Assembly (NCBI GenBank): GCA_963747345.1
Contig: CAVVFA010000001.1
Coordinates: forward strand, 620,001-684,000
Reading direction: 5' to 3'
DNA from: GCA-2746795 sp963747345
Lineage (GTDB): Bacteria > Chloroflexota > Anaerolineae > Promineifilales > Promineifilaceae
Length of the DNA stretch: 64,000 nt
Of the stretch, positions 17,597 to 26,181 are shown one piece after another; position 1 is the first letter of the stretch, and every line of letters begins with the position of its first letter. The notes beneath the pieces were generated by a model, which was not told the origin of the DNA, ran no database searches, and worked only from the letters and a program-made list of their open reading frames with translations. Both the position numbers and the translations under genes were made by a program.

Positions 17597-18227
17597 TCAA
17601 GCGGTCACTGTATCTAGCAATGCTTTTAACATCAGATAGGAGGAAGTGGCGCCTGGGTCTTGGTGGCCGATGCTGCGTTCACCAAGGTAACTGGCGCGTC
17701 CTTTGCGGGCTTGCAGTGGGATTGTGTTTTCGACACCACGTTTGGCTCCGGCAACGGCCGTTTCCAACACCACAATTGTCTCTTTTCCGAGCATCAATGG
17801 CGGCTCGCATGTCATCGAGTGCAGGTACCCAGGCATCATACATCGTTTTGTCTTCCAACACAGGGCGACCCCGTTGTAAGATTCCTTCCACCCCGCTTTG
17901 CAGCATTTTGTAAAGATCCTCGTCATCTAGTTCTTCTTTGGAGGCCATCGCCATGCCACTGCGCATGAAAAAGGTACCGTACAAAGGGCCGCTCGCCCCA
18001 CCCACACTAGAGATGAGTGTCATCCCGGTTGTTTTAAGGATGTTGCCAATATCTTTATCCGCGACGGTGGGAAGCTTTTCCAGGACTTTTGTGAAACCAC
18101 GTGCCATGTTGCTGCCATGATCCGCATCTCCAATCGCAGCATCCAATTGCGTCAGGTAATCTTTGTTTTCCATCATGACACTGCCTGTGTTTTCGAGCCA
18201 CTGCACTATTTGGTCTCTGGTTACCAT
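17597..18227 (-). CDS. dhaL: Dihydroxyacetone kinase ADP-binding subunit DhaL (frameshifted)
   Basis: Two frames form one protein of about 209 aa, the normal DhaL length. ATG at 18227. The N-terminal frame has the Mg-ADP-binding aspartates (LDAAIGDADHGSNMARGF) and SVGGASGPLYGTFF. The C-terminal frame has ETAVAGAKRGVENTIPLQAR, KGRASYLGERSIGHQDPGA and the closing helix. They join as DARKETIVVLETAVAG if one A is removed from the sense A4 run (forward T4 at 17783-17786). DhaL holds a permanently bound ADP that is rephosphorylated by DhaM, then phosphorylates dihydroxyacetone bound on DhaK. Lies 109 nt after dhaK. A copy of AACGGCCGTT encodes the ETAV just after the break. Confidence 0.92.
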
Positions 18228-18246
18228 GTTTCGTTCCTTATTAAGG

Positions 18247-18336
18247 TCAGTGTACAGTTTTCAGTTTTCAGTGTTCAGTGGGGAATCGCTCAATCACTGA
18301 ACACTGTTTACCGAACACTGGCTACTGTTCACTTAA
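18247..18336. repeat. CAGTGAACAGT-type word repeat, copy 2
   Basis: Fills nearly all of the dhaK-dhaL spacer: CAGTGTACAGTTTTCAGT, TTCAGTGTTCAGT, then the reverse ACTGAACACTGTTTACC and ACTGTTCACTT. Can fold into a long imperfect hairpin in the transcript. Same family as the blocks near 17504, 36481 and 38308. Confidence 0.75.
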
Positions 18337-19410
18337 CTACGCGCCCCAGCGTAGACCAGGTGTATTTACCGGCGCATCCCAGAATTTCAGGATTTCTTCG
18401 TCAACTTTGACTAAGGTTAGCGAGACACCTTGCATTTCCAAAGAGGTGATGTATGGGCCAATCAGATTGCGGACAATTTTGACACCCTTGCTGTCACAGA
18501 CCTGAGCTAGCTTGCGATAAACTGTATACAGTTCAGAGACTGGCGTACCACCCATACTGTTCACGAAAGCGATGATTTCGTCACCAGCGGCAAAAGGTTC
18601 GTCTGTGAGTTTCAGGTCAAACCATTCGCCATCATCGTTATTCCATTCGCGCACGGTGCGGGTGTAGGCTTCGTCGTCGAGGATAGCCAGAGCCATCATT
18701 TCGGTGATTTCGTCAGCGGTTTGCATGGGCAGCCGTTTCCGACCCGGTTCACCATGAATGCCGATACCGAACTCAAAGTTTTCTTCTTCCAGTGCAAAGG
18801 TGGGTTTGCCTGCTGCGGGCACGATGCAAGAGGTGAGAGCAATGCCAATGGAACGGCCGTTTTGATTCACCTTTCGCGCCAGATTGGCACATTGATCCAG
18901 GTCGTAGCCAGCCTCAGCCGCGCCACCGACAACCTTTTCAATGATGACTGTGGTGCCAACACCACGCCGACCTGCTGTGTAAAGACTGTCTTTTACAGCC
19001 GCATCATCATCAACAAGAATGCTTTGCACTTTGATGCCGTCGGCGTGAGCCATTTCAGCGGCCGTTTCAAAATTAAGCACATCGCCTGTGTAATTCTTGA
19101 CGAGGAACAAAACGCCAGCGCCGCCATCGACAGCTTTGGCGCATTCATACATCTGGTCTGGGGTAGGAGATGTGAACACTTCGCCGGGGCAAGCGCCATC
19201 GAGCATACCCATGCCCACAAAACCGCCGTGCATTGGTTCATGGCCGCTGCCACCACCGGAAACAAGAGCTACTTTGCCTTTGACGGGGGCGTCCGCCCGA
19301 TAAATATATTTGGGATCGTAAACGACCTTGAGCATATCGCCATGTGCCAGAGCCATGCCTTCCAGTTGTTCCTTGACGACATCATCGATGCCATTGATTA
19401 GTTTTTTCAT
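18337..19410 (-). CDS. dhaK: Dihydroxyacetone kinase substrate-binding subunit DhaK
   Basis: 357 aa from the ATG at 19410 (MKKLINGIDDVVKEQLEGMA), with AAGGAG 7 nt upstream; the open frame runs 11 codons further but without a site. DhaK binds dihydroxyacetone as a hemiaminal on a His: the motif FEFGIGIHGEPGRKR is present, as are VSGGGSGHEPMHGGFVG and the NYTGDVLNFETA block. Both DhaK domains are complete. It works with DhaL and DhaM encoded downstream, so this is the PEP-dependent (PTS) type rather than the ATP-dependent single-chain kinase. Its 5' spacer to glpF contains an 11-bp inverted repeat. Confidence 0.96.
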   Translation of the reverse strand: MKKLINGIDDVVKEQLEGMALAHGDMLKVVYDPKYIYRADAPVKGKVALVSGGGSGHEPMHGGFVGMGMLDGACPGEVFTSPTPDQMYECAKAVDGGAGVLFLVKNYTGDVLNFETAAEMAHADGIKVQSILVDDDAAVKDSLYTAGRRGVGTTVIIEKVVGGAAEAGYDLDQCANLARKVNQNGRSIGIALTSCIVPAAGKPTFALEEENFEFGIGIHGEPGRKRLPMQTADEITEMMALAILDDEAYTRTVREWNNDDGEWFDLKLTDEPFAAGDEIIAFVNSMGGTPVSELYTVYRKLAQVCDSKGVKIVRNLIGPYITSLEMQGVSLTLVKVDEEILKFWDAPVNTPGLRWGA

Positions 19411-19440
19411 TGAACGCTCCTTGCAATTTAAGTGGAAGAA

Positions 19441-19494
19441 CAACGTTTACAGATTTCTCGAACAGTTCAAGCCCTGCCTATCATGTAAACGTTG
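19441..19494. repeat. Perfect inverted repeat between glpF and dhaK
   Basis: CAACGTTTACA (19441-19451) and TGTAAACGTTG (19484-19494), 11 bp perfect, 32-nt loop, between the glpF stop and the dhaK ribosome site. In the transcript it would form a hairpin that could protect or partly terminate the glpF message; it could also bind a dimeric regulator. No T-run follows on the minus strand. Confidence 0.6.
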
Positions 19495-19514
19495 CCTCCC
19501 GTTTCATGCGAATC

Positions 19515-20318
19515 TTATTTATTGGCTTCGGGGAGGAATGGCGTCACGAACCAATCGTAGGCGAAAGCGCCAATCATACCAGCGATGGCTGGAATTAGAA
19601 CCGGAACAATCAGGGCATATGCCGGGTCATCCCACAAGCCTTTTGTACCCACAATGGTACCTAAGACACGTGGGCCTAAATCACGAGCCGGGTTGATGGA
19701 ATAGCCGCTAGGACCGCCCAAAGAGAGACCAATCGCCAGAACTGTGAAACCAACCAGGAACGGCCCCATATTATTTTTCAGGCCCAGGTTGCGTTCATCA
19801 CCACTGGCTAGAACGCCCCACAACAGCATCATGGTGCCAAAAAATTCAGCGATACCGGCGGTGAGCATGGAGTAACTGCCAACAGCAGCAGCATCGTTGG
19901 TGCCACCCCAGAAAGATGTGGCAAAGACTGAGCCGGGGCCAGTAGACCAAACGTTGGGCATACCAGCAGCGACCAAACCATCACGGTAAACAAGGAAGAC
20001 GGCAAAAGCACCCAAGAAAGCGCCCACAAATTGTGCGCCAATATAGGGGGCAACTTTAGCCCAGGGGAAACCACGTTTGACAGCCAGAGCAAGCGTTACC
20101 GCTGGATTGAGGTGTGCGCCGCTAACGCCGCCTGAAATATAGACGGCAACGATAACTGCGAACGCCCAGCCGATGGCTATGGTATTCCAATTGTAAGCGG
20201 GTGAGGCGAGACGGGGGGCCAGGCCGACGTTGGCGACGACACCGTCACCTAACAAAATCAGAACGAAAGTGCCAAAAACTTCACCTATTAGTTGGCCTGT
20301 TAAACCATTTTTTTTCAT
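19515..20318 (-). CDS. glpF: Glycerol uptake facilitator (aquaglyceroporin)
   Basis: 267 aa, ATG at 20318 with AAGGAG 8 nt upstream. Major intrinsic protein family: six hydrophobic segments and both pore motifs, GAHLNPAVTLAL and GYSINPARDLGPR. The Arg after the second NPA and the Asp two residues later (NPARD) are features of glycerol-conducting GlpF rather than water channels. It lets glycerol diffuse in before trapping by GlpK. First gene of the glycerol operon downstream of the dhaR 3' end. Confidence 0.96.
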   Translation of the reverse strand: MKKNGLTGQLIGEVFGTFVLILLGDGVVANVGLAPRLASPAYNWNTIAIGWAFAVIVAVYISGGVSGAHLNPAVTLALAVKRGFPWAKVAPYIGAQFVGAFLGAFAVFLVYRDGLVAAGMPNVWSTGPGSVFATSFWGGTNDAAAVGSYSMLTAGIAEFFGTMMLLWGVLASGDERNLGLKNNMGPFLVGFTVLAIGLSLGGPSGYSINPARDLGPRVLGTIVGTKGLWDDPAYALIVPVLIPAIAGMIGAFAYDWFVTPFLPEANK

Positions 20319-20771
20319 CTTATTTCTCCTTGATTTTTAAAATTATATGTGTAACGGTTCTCTTGGTGGGAGTTGTGTGTGGTTTCATCTTCCTGCTAAA
20401 CGATAGGCCTTGCCTCCTTTCCAGAAACATTGGGGCGCTCCATGGAAAAAACTAGATGCCATTGTCATAAAGAGAATGGCGAGTTTGCTTGGTTGAGGAT
20501 GTGGTGATTATTGAAAATAGTCCCTCTTCCATGCGGGACTTTGCGGCCATGAATTTTTGGATAACGGCCGTTTTCATTCAATCAGGCAGGATTTGGCTCT
20601 AATGAGGGCTGTTGGTCAAAACCAACAAATTTGAAGTCGCCTGATTTGTCTTATTTGTATAGGACATTGGGACTACTATAAGGGGGAGGCGAGACAAGAT
20701 CAATCAGATCGAGGAAAATGTTTCAGAATGAAACGCACGATCTTGTTTTGCGTTTCGATGTGAAACGGGGG
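20319..20771. promoter_or_regulatory. glpF upstream region with three inverted repeats (candidate operators)
   Basis: 453 nt with no gene. It holds TGTTGGT-CAAA-ACCAACA (20610-20627; 7-bp perfect arms), GTTTCA-GAA-TGAAAC (20720-20734) and GTTTC-GATGT-GAAAC (20752-20766). The last two share half-sites, 32 bp apart, and end 6 nt from the dhaR stop. A TATAAT-like box on the minus strand lies at 20342-20347 without a good -35, which would suit an activator-dependent promoter. One AACGGCCGTT copy lies at about 20563. DhaR, encoded alongside, is the obvious candidate ligand; this is inference. Confidence 0.6.
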
Positions 20772-22811
20772 TCATTTGAATTGTTCGGGATCAAGCTTGT
20801 AACGAGCCATTTTGCGCCACAAAGTCGTGCGCCCAATACCCAGCGATTTTGCCATTTCTGTGAGCTGACCTTGATAAGCGTAACCCGCGCGGATGATGGC
20901 TTCTCGTTCGGCCTCAACGGCCGTTAACACCGGTTCTGCATGGGGAGAGCTAGAGACCACCCGGCCATTGCGAATCACTTCCGGCAGATCCGCCACATGG
21001 ATGGTATGGTCTTTGCTGTGGAGTAGGGCGCGTTCTAGCGTGCTTTCCAGTTCACGCACATTGCCAGGCCAGGGATAACGACGGAGAACGGCCGTGGCGT
21101 CATCATCAAGCCACACAGCCAAACTGTCTCGTTCCGAAATACGGGCTAAGAACCGTTCAGAAAGCAGTGGAATATCTTCCGGGCGTTCACGCATGGGCGG
21201 AACGTGAATGTTAAACACACCAAAGCGATAGTAAAGATGAGAGATAAAATTTCCCTCGGCGGACAACTTTTCTAAATCAACGGCTGTTGCACCGATGATG
21301 CGCACATCAACCGGAATGGGACGAGAACTGCCCAGGCGCATCACATGTCCCGTCTCGATGATATGGAGCAGTGCTGATTGCATTTCCAGGGAGAGGCTCT
21401 CGACCTGATCCAACAAGAGTGTGCCGCCATCAACCAGTTCAAATTTACTAGGACGGCCGTTATTCTGTGCATCTTGCGCATGACCCAAAAACTCCGTAAT
21501 CATCAGCTCGTGGGGGATGGCGCGGCAGTGGAGTGCCAGGAACGGCTTGTCGCCCCGGCCGCTGTCGTTGTGGATGGCACGGGCGAGATGGTTCTTGCCC
21601 ACCCCCCCTTCACCGTGTAGCAAAACAGGCGCAGTGCCGCGTGCCGCTGTCCGTGCTTGCCGCATCACACTGCGCATCGCGGCAGACTGGTTGAGCATAT
21701 CGTCCAGCGTAAGCAAGGCTTGCGTGCCAACTTGTTGGTGAACCAGCTTACGCACTTGCTCGATAGGGCGCAGCATCGCCACAAAACTGGCCGACTTCGC
21801 ATCGCCAACCATTACGGGACGCAAACTCAGCAAACAGGCCACCTCTTTCCCTTGCGCAATCAGGGTGGTTTCCACATCTAGCCGTTCTTGTCGATTATCA
21901 ATCGCTTTTTGCAGCTCTGGCGTAAATTGCAGCACGTCTTGATACGGCCGTCCCAAAACTGAGGACGGTTTGAGTTGGATTACCCTGCCCGCCAAAGCAT
22001 TGATCTGGTTGATTTTGCCGTTGGTGTCCCAGGTAATAATGCCTTCGTGGATCACTTCCAGAATGGTGCGTACTTCCGACAGGTGATGACTGGCTTCGTG
22101 TAGATATAAATCTGCCTGTATCTGATTGGTAATGGCACGGGCGGCGGCCATCACCAGGGATAGACTGTGCCGCGTCACCGCCAGCACGGGCTCGATGATG
22201 CTGATAATGCCGACAATCCGGCCGTTGGCATCATGAATGGGTGCGGCAGAACTGGCAAACGGGTGGTACGCCTCAATATAATGTTCCGCCCCCACAACTT
22301 GTGTAGGCATTGCCGTCAACATCGCCAGCCCGATGGCGTTGGTTCCCATATGCCCTTCAGACCACATGGTGCCTTGTTTGAGTCCGGCGGCTAATTTTTC
22401 GATGACGAGGGGGTGGGTTTGTGACCAACGACCGCGCGTGGTGGTGGCATCCGACGGAACAAGTACGCCGGCGATGTCGCCTTCAATATCGAGAATGCAG
22501 CCCGCGCCATCTGTGATGATGATGCCGCAGTAGGCCCCTTCCAGAAATTGATAGATGTCTTCCAAAAACGGCCGTGCCATCATCAATAAATCTTCATGGG
22601 TCTTGAGGATGGTTTGCATTGCCTGATCTTTCATGGTGACCAGACGCGGTGGTTGGCGCGGATCCAGGCGGGGGGCACAGCGCTGCCAGGAGCGCACCAC
22701 TTCGGGGTCTGGTTCCAGGTTGCCGGTTGGTTCTACCTTGCCCGTTTTCATGAAGGAAAACCAGAACTGCTTCAAAATATCGCGGCGAATAGGGTAATCT
22801 GTGGGTTTCAT
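20772..22811 (-). CDS. dhaR: DhaR-type transcriptional activator of the glycerol/dihydroxyacetone genes
   Basis: 679 aa. N-terminal GAF-type sensor region (about 60-230), a PAS-like segment (VIHEGIITWDTNGKINQINA), an AAA+ domain (Walker A GEGGVGKN), and a C-terminal Fis-type helix-turn-helix (QLTEMAKSLGIGRTTLWRKM). The GAFTGA loop that contacts sigma-54 is absent: the region reads MITEFLGHAQDAQNNGRPSK, as I recall for E. coli DhaR, which acts on sigma-70 promoters. In E. coli, DhaK represses and DhaL-ADP activates DhaR, linking dihydroxyacetone supply to expression; the same logic is likely here. The ATG lies 5 nt after the upstream oxidoreductase stop, so it may be transcribed with that operon. 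Four or more full or partial palindrome copies lie inside. Confidence 0.92.
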   Translation of the reverse strand: MKPTDYPIRRDILKQFWFSFMKTGKVEPTGNLEPDPEVVRSWQRCAPRLDPRQPPRLVTMKDQAMQTILKTHEDLLMMARPFLEDIYQFLEGAYCGIIITDGAGCILDIEGDIAGVLVPSDATTTRGRWSQTHPLVIEKLAAGLKQGTMWSEGHMGTNAIGLAMLTAMPTQVVGAEHYIEAYHPFASSAAPIHDANGRIVGIISIIEPVLAVTRHSLSLVMAAARAITNQIQADLYLHEASHHLSEVRTILEVIHEGIITWDTNGKINQINALAGRVIQLKPSSVLGRPYQDVLQFTPELQKAIDNRQERLDVETTLIAQGKEVACLLSLRPVMVGDAKSASFVAMLRPIEQVRKLVHQQVGTQALLTLDDMLNQSAAMRSVMRQARTAARGTAPVLLHGEGGVGKNHLARAIHNDSGRGDKPFLALHCRAIPHELMITEFLGHAQDAQNNGRPSKFELVDGGTLLLDQVESLSLEMQSALLHIIETGHVMRLGSSRPIPVDVRIIGATAVDLEKLSAEGNFISHLYYRFGVFNIHVPPMRERPEDIPLLSERFLARISERDSLAVWLDDDATAVLRRYPWPGNVRELESTLERALLHSKDHTIHVADLPEVIRNGRVVSSSPHAEPVLTAVEAEREAIIRAGYAYQGQLTEMAKSLGIGRTTLWRKMARYKLDPEQFK

Positions 22812-22816
22812 ACCAA

Positions 22817-23884
22817 TTATACTAAAATCGCTGGTTGCTCAGGCTCACTATTCAGGGTAATGTGCTGTTGTTGGGCGGAAGATTCATCAAATGCTTGCAT
22901 CGTATCTAGAACATGATACGCCAATTCACCGCTGGCTCGATGCGCCTCATTGTGCGCAATCGCCCGCGCCATATCCGCAACCCCAATGCCTCGCTGCACG
23001 TCAGAACGACCGACAGGCACCACCAGCCGCCACTCCTGACTTTCTGCTGTCCAAACTTTTACGTCGCCATCAAACTGATTTGGATCAGGCACGATTAAGG
23101 TGCCTTTGGTGCCATAGATTTCGATGCAAGGCAGATGGTGAGTCCACAAATCAAAACTTGTGATAATCGTGGCAATTGCCCCGTTGACAAAGCGCACGTT
23201 TCCAGCGACGTGGGTATCCACATTCACAGGTATCTCTTGCCCCTTGATGCTTTCATGTTGAGCAACACGTGTGTTAAAGCTGCGCTTTGTCATGGCACTC
23301 ACGGATTGTATGGGTCCCAGCAGATTGACTAGCGCTGTCAGGTAATAGGGACCCATGTCGAATAGGGGGCCGCCGCCGGGTTGGTAATAAAAAGATGGAT
23401 TTGGATGCCAGCTTTCATGACCATGATAAGCCCAGAAAGCTGTTGCCGCTATCGGTGTGCCAATATCTCCCCTGTCAATGACTTGACGACTTGTTTGCCC
23501 GCCTGCCCCCAAGAAGGTATCTGGTGCACAGCCTACGCGCAGACCCTTTTCTTTTGCTGCCTCGATGACGCTGAAAGCTTCTTCTCGATTAAGCGCCAGT
23601 GGCTTTTCCACATAGACATGTTTACCCGCTTCAATTATTTGCAGGCTTACTTCTGCGTGGGCATCGGGGATGGTTAGGTTGATAATCAAATCTAGCTCGA
23701 CATTGTTGAGTAGGTCTTCAATCGATTGTGCCTGCAAATGATTTGTTTTTGCAAATGCTTGCGCACGCTCTAAGAACAAATCGGCACAGGCGACTACCTG
23801 GATATCTTCTGGAAACTTGCTGCATCCTTTTATATACGCTGGAGCAATGTTTCCCGTGCCAAGAATGCCAACTTTCATAACCAT
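22817..23884 (-). CDS. Gfo/Idh/MocA-family NAD(P)-dependent oxidoreductase
   Basis: 355 aa, start at 23884 with GGGAG 9 nt upstream (a second Met two codons on). N-terminal Rossmann motif VGILGTGNIAPAYIKG, the conserved EKP block (GKHVYVEKPLALN), and a C-terminal alpha/beta domain containing DMGPYYLTALVNLLGP. The family oxidises or reduces sugar and inositol hydroxyls. It sits 14 nt after a ThuA-like gene, a common pairing in sugar catabolism, and 5 nt before dhaR. Substrate unknown. Confidence 0.9.
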   Translation of the reverse strand: MVMKVGILGTGNIAPAYIKGCSKFPEDIQVVACADLFLERAQAFAKTNHLQAQSIEDLLNNVELDLIINLTIPDAHAEVSLQIIEAGKHVYVEKPLALNREEAFSVIEAAKEKGLRVGCAPDTFLGAGGQTSRQVIDRGDIGTPIAATAFWAYHGHESWHPNPSFYYQPGGGPLFDMGPYYLTALVNLLGPIQSVSAMTKRSFNTRVAQHESIKGQEIPVNVDTHVAGNVRFVNGAIATIITSFDLWTHHLPCIEIYGTKGTLIVPDPNQFDGDVKVWTAESQEWRLVVPVGRSDVQRGIGVADMARAIAHNEAHRASGELAYHVLDTMQAFDESSAQQQHITLNSEPEQPAILV

Positions 23885-23898
23885 TGATATATGCTCCC

Positions 23899-24546
23899 TT
23901 ACTTACTGGCCCATAACAGGCCACGTCGTACCATTTCACGAGCTTGCGCCACATCAAAATCAGCCACTACATGACCTAGTGAACAATATGAAACGCGCCC
24001 TAATCCCCACATGCGTGTCCAGGTGACGGGTATCACCGCTCCTTTTATCCAGGGGCGATATTCGTCGCTAAATGTTGTGGTGGCTAATACGTGGTTGTTG
24101 GGATCTACGTGCATGTAATATTGTTCTGAGTGCATCTGGAAATCTGGGAGACCCTGGATGATTGGGTGCTCGTTATTCGTTATGTTAACTGTGTAATCGA
24201 TGATATTGCCGGGATGGGCCACCCATTGCCCGCCAACCATGAATTGATACTCAACTGCATCCCGGAACGAATCACCCATGCAGCCATGCCAGCCAGCCAC
24301 ACCGACGCCGCTTTCAACGGCCGTTAACAATCCAGCCAACTGCTCTTGGCTGATGGTGTCCATCGTCCACGTGGGGATAATGAGATCAAGCCCCTTCAGT
24401 TTTTCTACATCGAGGTACGCATCCAGAGTATCGGAAATCTCGACTTCATAATCTTCCTGGCGTAATAATTGGGCAAACAAATTAGCGGATTCAAAGGGAG
24501 TATGTCCATCCCACCCGCCAACAACAAACAACGCTTTTTTTGACAT
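23899..24546 (-). CDS. ThuA-like domain protein
   Basis: 215 aa, ATG at 24546 with CGGAGG upstream. Glutamine-amidotransferase-like ThuA fold: ALFVVGGWDGHTPFES at the N-terminus, LDLIIPTWTM, and the conserved GWHGCMGDSFRDAVEYQFMVGGQW block followed by ADFDVAQAREMVRRGLLWA. ThuA proteins are tied to trehalose and other disaccharide use but lack a firmly known reaction. Co-transcribed with the oxidoreductase (14-nt gap). Confidence 0.88.
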   Translation of the reverse strand: MSKKALFVVGGWDGHTPFESANLFAQLLRQEDYEVEISDTLDAYLDVEKLKGLDLIIPTWTMDTISQEQLAGLLTAVESGVGVAGWHGCMGDSFRDAVEYQFMVGGQWVAHPGNIIDYTVNITNNEHPIIQGLPDFQMHSEQYYMHVDPNNHVLATTTFSDEYRPWIKGAVIPVTWTRMWGLGRVSYCSLGHVVADFDVAQAREMVRRGLLWASK

Positions 24547-24780
24547 TTTTCCTCCGATAAAGGACCAATTTTTACTTTTGCTTGTAATTTGGTCGTGGTC
24601 AGATTGATATGATAAGGTTAATAAATGTACGCTTCAGAGTATCCGTTTTCTATCATTTTTAAGCAAATTTGGATCTCTTTTATTGCATTACTAGATATAA
24701 TCGAAAACTATGTTGGGACAAATTATTTTTAACAGTAACGAGAGTCTGATGTTACGCTTTTGAAGGAGGGAGACATCCAA

Positions 24781-25218
24781 ATGAAAATTATAATAGTTTA
24801 TGATAGTAGTACTGGCACCACCGCTAAGGCAGCCACAGAAATGGGCAAAATGATGGCAGATCAAGGTCATGATTGTCAGGTCTTGTCGCTTTATGATGCT
24901 GATCCGGTTGCAGTGGCTGAAGCTGATCTGATTTGTCTTGGTTGTTGGGTCAAGGGTTTGTTCATCATCCGGCAGCATCCCGCAGAAGGAATCATGCAAT
25001 TTATTGAGCGGCTGGAAAATTTGGCAGGCAAACAGACTGTTTTGTTTTGCACGTATAAGATAGCTGTCGGCTCTACATTGCGTCAAATGACCAGGGCTAT
25101 TGAGGGAAAGGGTGGGCAAGTAGTGGCACAATTCAAATATCGGGGTCCTGAGCCGAACAGCAAATTTGTGTCCTTTGCAGCATCTTGGGAAGAGGGGAAA
25201 AGTGGCGGCAATAGGTAG
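24781..25218 (+). CDS. Flavodoxin-like protein
   Basis: 145 aa. ATG at 24781 with GGAGGGAGA about 9 nt upstream; the frame opens 7 codons earlier but those overlap the ribosome site. The FMN phosphate-binding loop is at the N-terminus (IIVYDSSTGTTAKAA) and the second loop region (LGCWVKGLF, FCTYKIAVGST) is typical of short-chain flavodoxin-fold proteins. Cytoplasmic electron carrier or WrbA/flavodoxin_5-like. It stands alone, divergent from the ThuA gene, and no partner is visible. Confidence 0.82.
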   Translation: MKIIIVYDSSTGTTAKAATEMGKMMADQGHDCQVLSLYDADPVAVAEADLICLGCWVKGLFIIRQHPAEGIMQFIERLENLAGKQTVLFCTYKIAVGSTLRQMTRAIEGKGGQVVAQFKYRGPEPNSKFVSFAASWEEGKSGGNR

Positions 25219-25409
25219 AAATAGTGCCAAAAAGTAGTGAGAATATCGTGAATTGTTAACTTTTTGAAACCTTTGTACTAGGAACAACGGCTGTGGATTA
25301 TTGAGCGTTTTGCGGGTAGGATGACTTTATCCGCTGCTTAATCATCATTGCTATCCATCCAACCCCTTTGCGGAAAATTGCTAAATTTTCAGAAAGAAGG
25401 AAGGACAGC

Positions 25410-26169
25410 ATGACTAAAATCCGTAACTTTTTTGTATTGTTGATTTTGTTAGTAATCGTGGTTGTTGGGGAGGAGTTTATGTGGAAAACGGCCGTTGCTT
25501 CTCCGAATGCTCTGGAACCTGTGAGCGTATCTGCCCCTGATCATAAAAAGCGGTCCCGTTGCCTTTGGCTCAGTTCACCAGGGCAATGCCACTTATTACA
25601 ATGCCACAGGAGCCGGCAACTGTCTTTTTCCGGCCACGCCCAATGATTTGATGGTTGCCGCCATTAATCACGCAGAATATGGCGTTGCTGATTATTGTGG
25701 GGCTTTTGTGCGCGTCACCGGTCGTAAAGGCAGCGTCGTGGTGCGTATCGTGGATAAATGCCCTGACGCAGGCTGTGTGGTAGGCCATCTGGATTTAAGC
25801 CGCGAAGCGTTTGCGCGTATCGACGACATCCCGCTCGGATTTGTGTCCATCACCTGGCAGCTTGTCAGCCCGGAAATGAATGGACCGATTCGTTTTGAGT
25901 TCAAAGAAAAGAATCAATGGTGGACGGCCGTTCAGGTGCGTAATCATCGCAATCCCATCGCCAAATTTGAGTACCGCTTGCCAAACGGCACGTACAAACA
26001 AGTGGCACGAACGGATTATAACTACTTCGTGGAAGCCAGCGGTATGGGACCCGGCCCATACACTTTCCGCGTCACAGATGTTTTGGGAAATGTGATTGTA
26101 AGCAGCAACATTCCACTTTCTAATCCTGGCGTTGAAATTAACGGCAGTGGACAGTTTCCGCCACCATAG
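25410..26169 (+). CDS. Secreted expansin-like protein (frameshifted)
   Basis: About 252 aa after repair. ATG at 25410 with AAGGAAGG upstream. A signal peptide comes first (MTKIRNFFVLLILLVIVVVG). Removing one A from the A5 run at 25545-25549 joins the signal segment to HKSGPVAFGSVHQGNATYYN and GAGNCLFPATPNDLMVAAIN, the opening of a double-psi beta-barrel expansin domain. Further marks: YCGAFVRVTG, VRIVDKCPDAGC, HLDLSREAFARI and ITWQLV, then a CBM63-like C-terminal domain (QWWTAVQVRNHRNPIAKFEYR...NYFVEAS...GPYTFRVTD). Bacterial expansins loosen plant cell wall or bind peptidoglycan without hydrolysis. The family call is firm; the break could be an assembly error. Confidence 0.85.
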
Positions 26170-26181
26170 ATCTGAAAAGTT

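Noticed and set aside
18721..19401. 226-aa plus-strand frame over dhaK
   Set aside because: Antisense to a firmly identified gene, composition typical of a shadow frame.
20319..20771. Sigma-54 promoter upstream of glpF
   Set aside because: No GG-N10-GC core with the right context seen, and DhaR lacks the GAFTGA loop.
24691..25287. 198-aa minus-strand frame over the flavodoxin gene
   Set aside because: Antisense; the plus-strand flavodoxin has a ribosome site and FMN motif.
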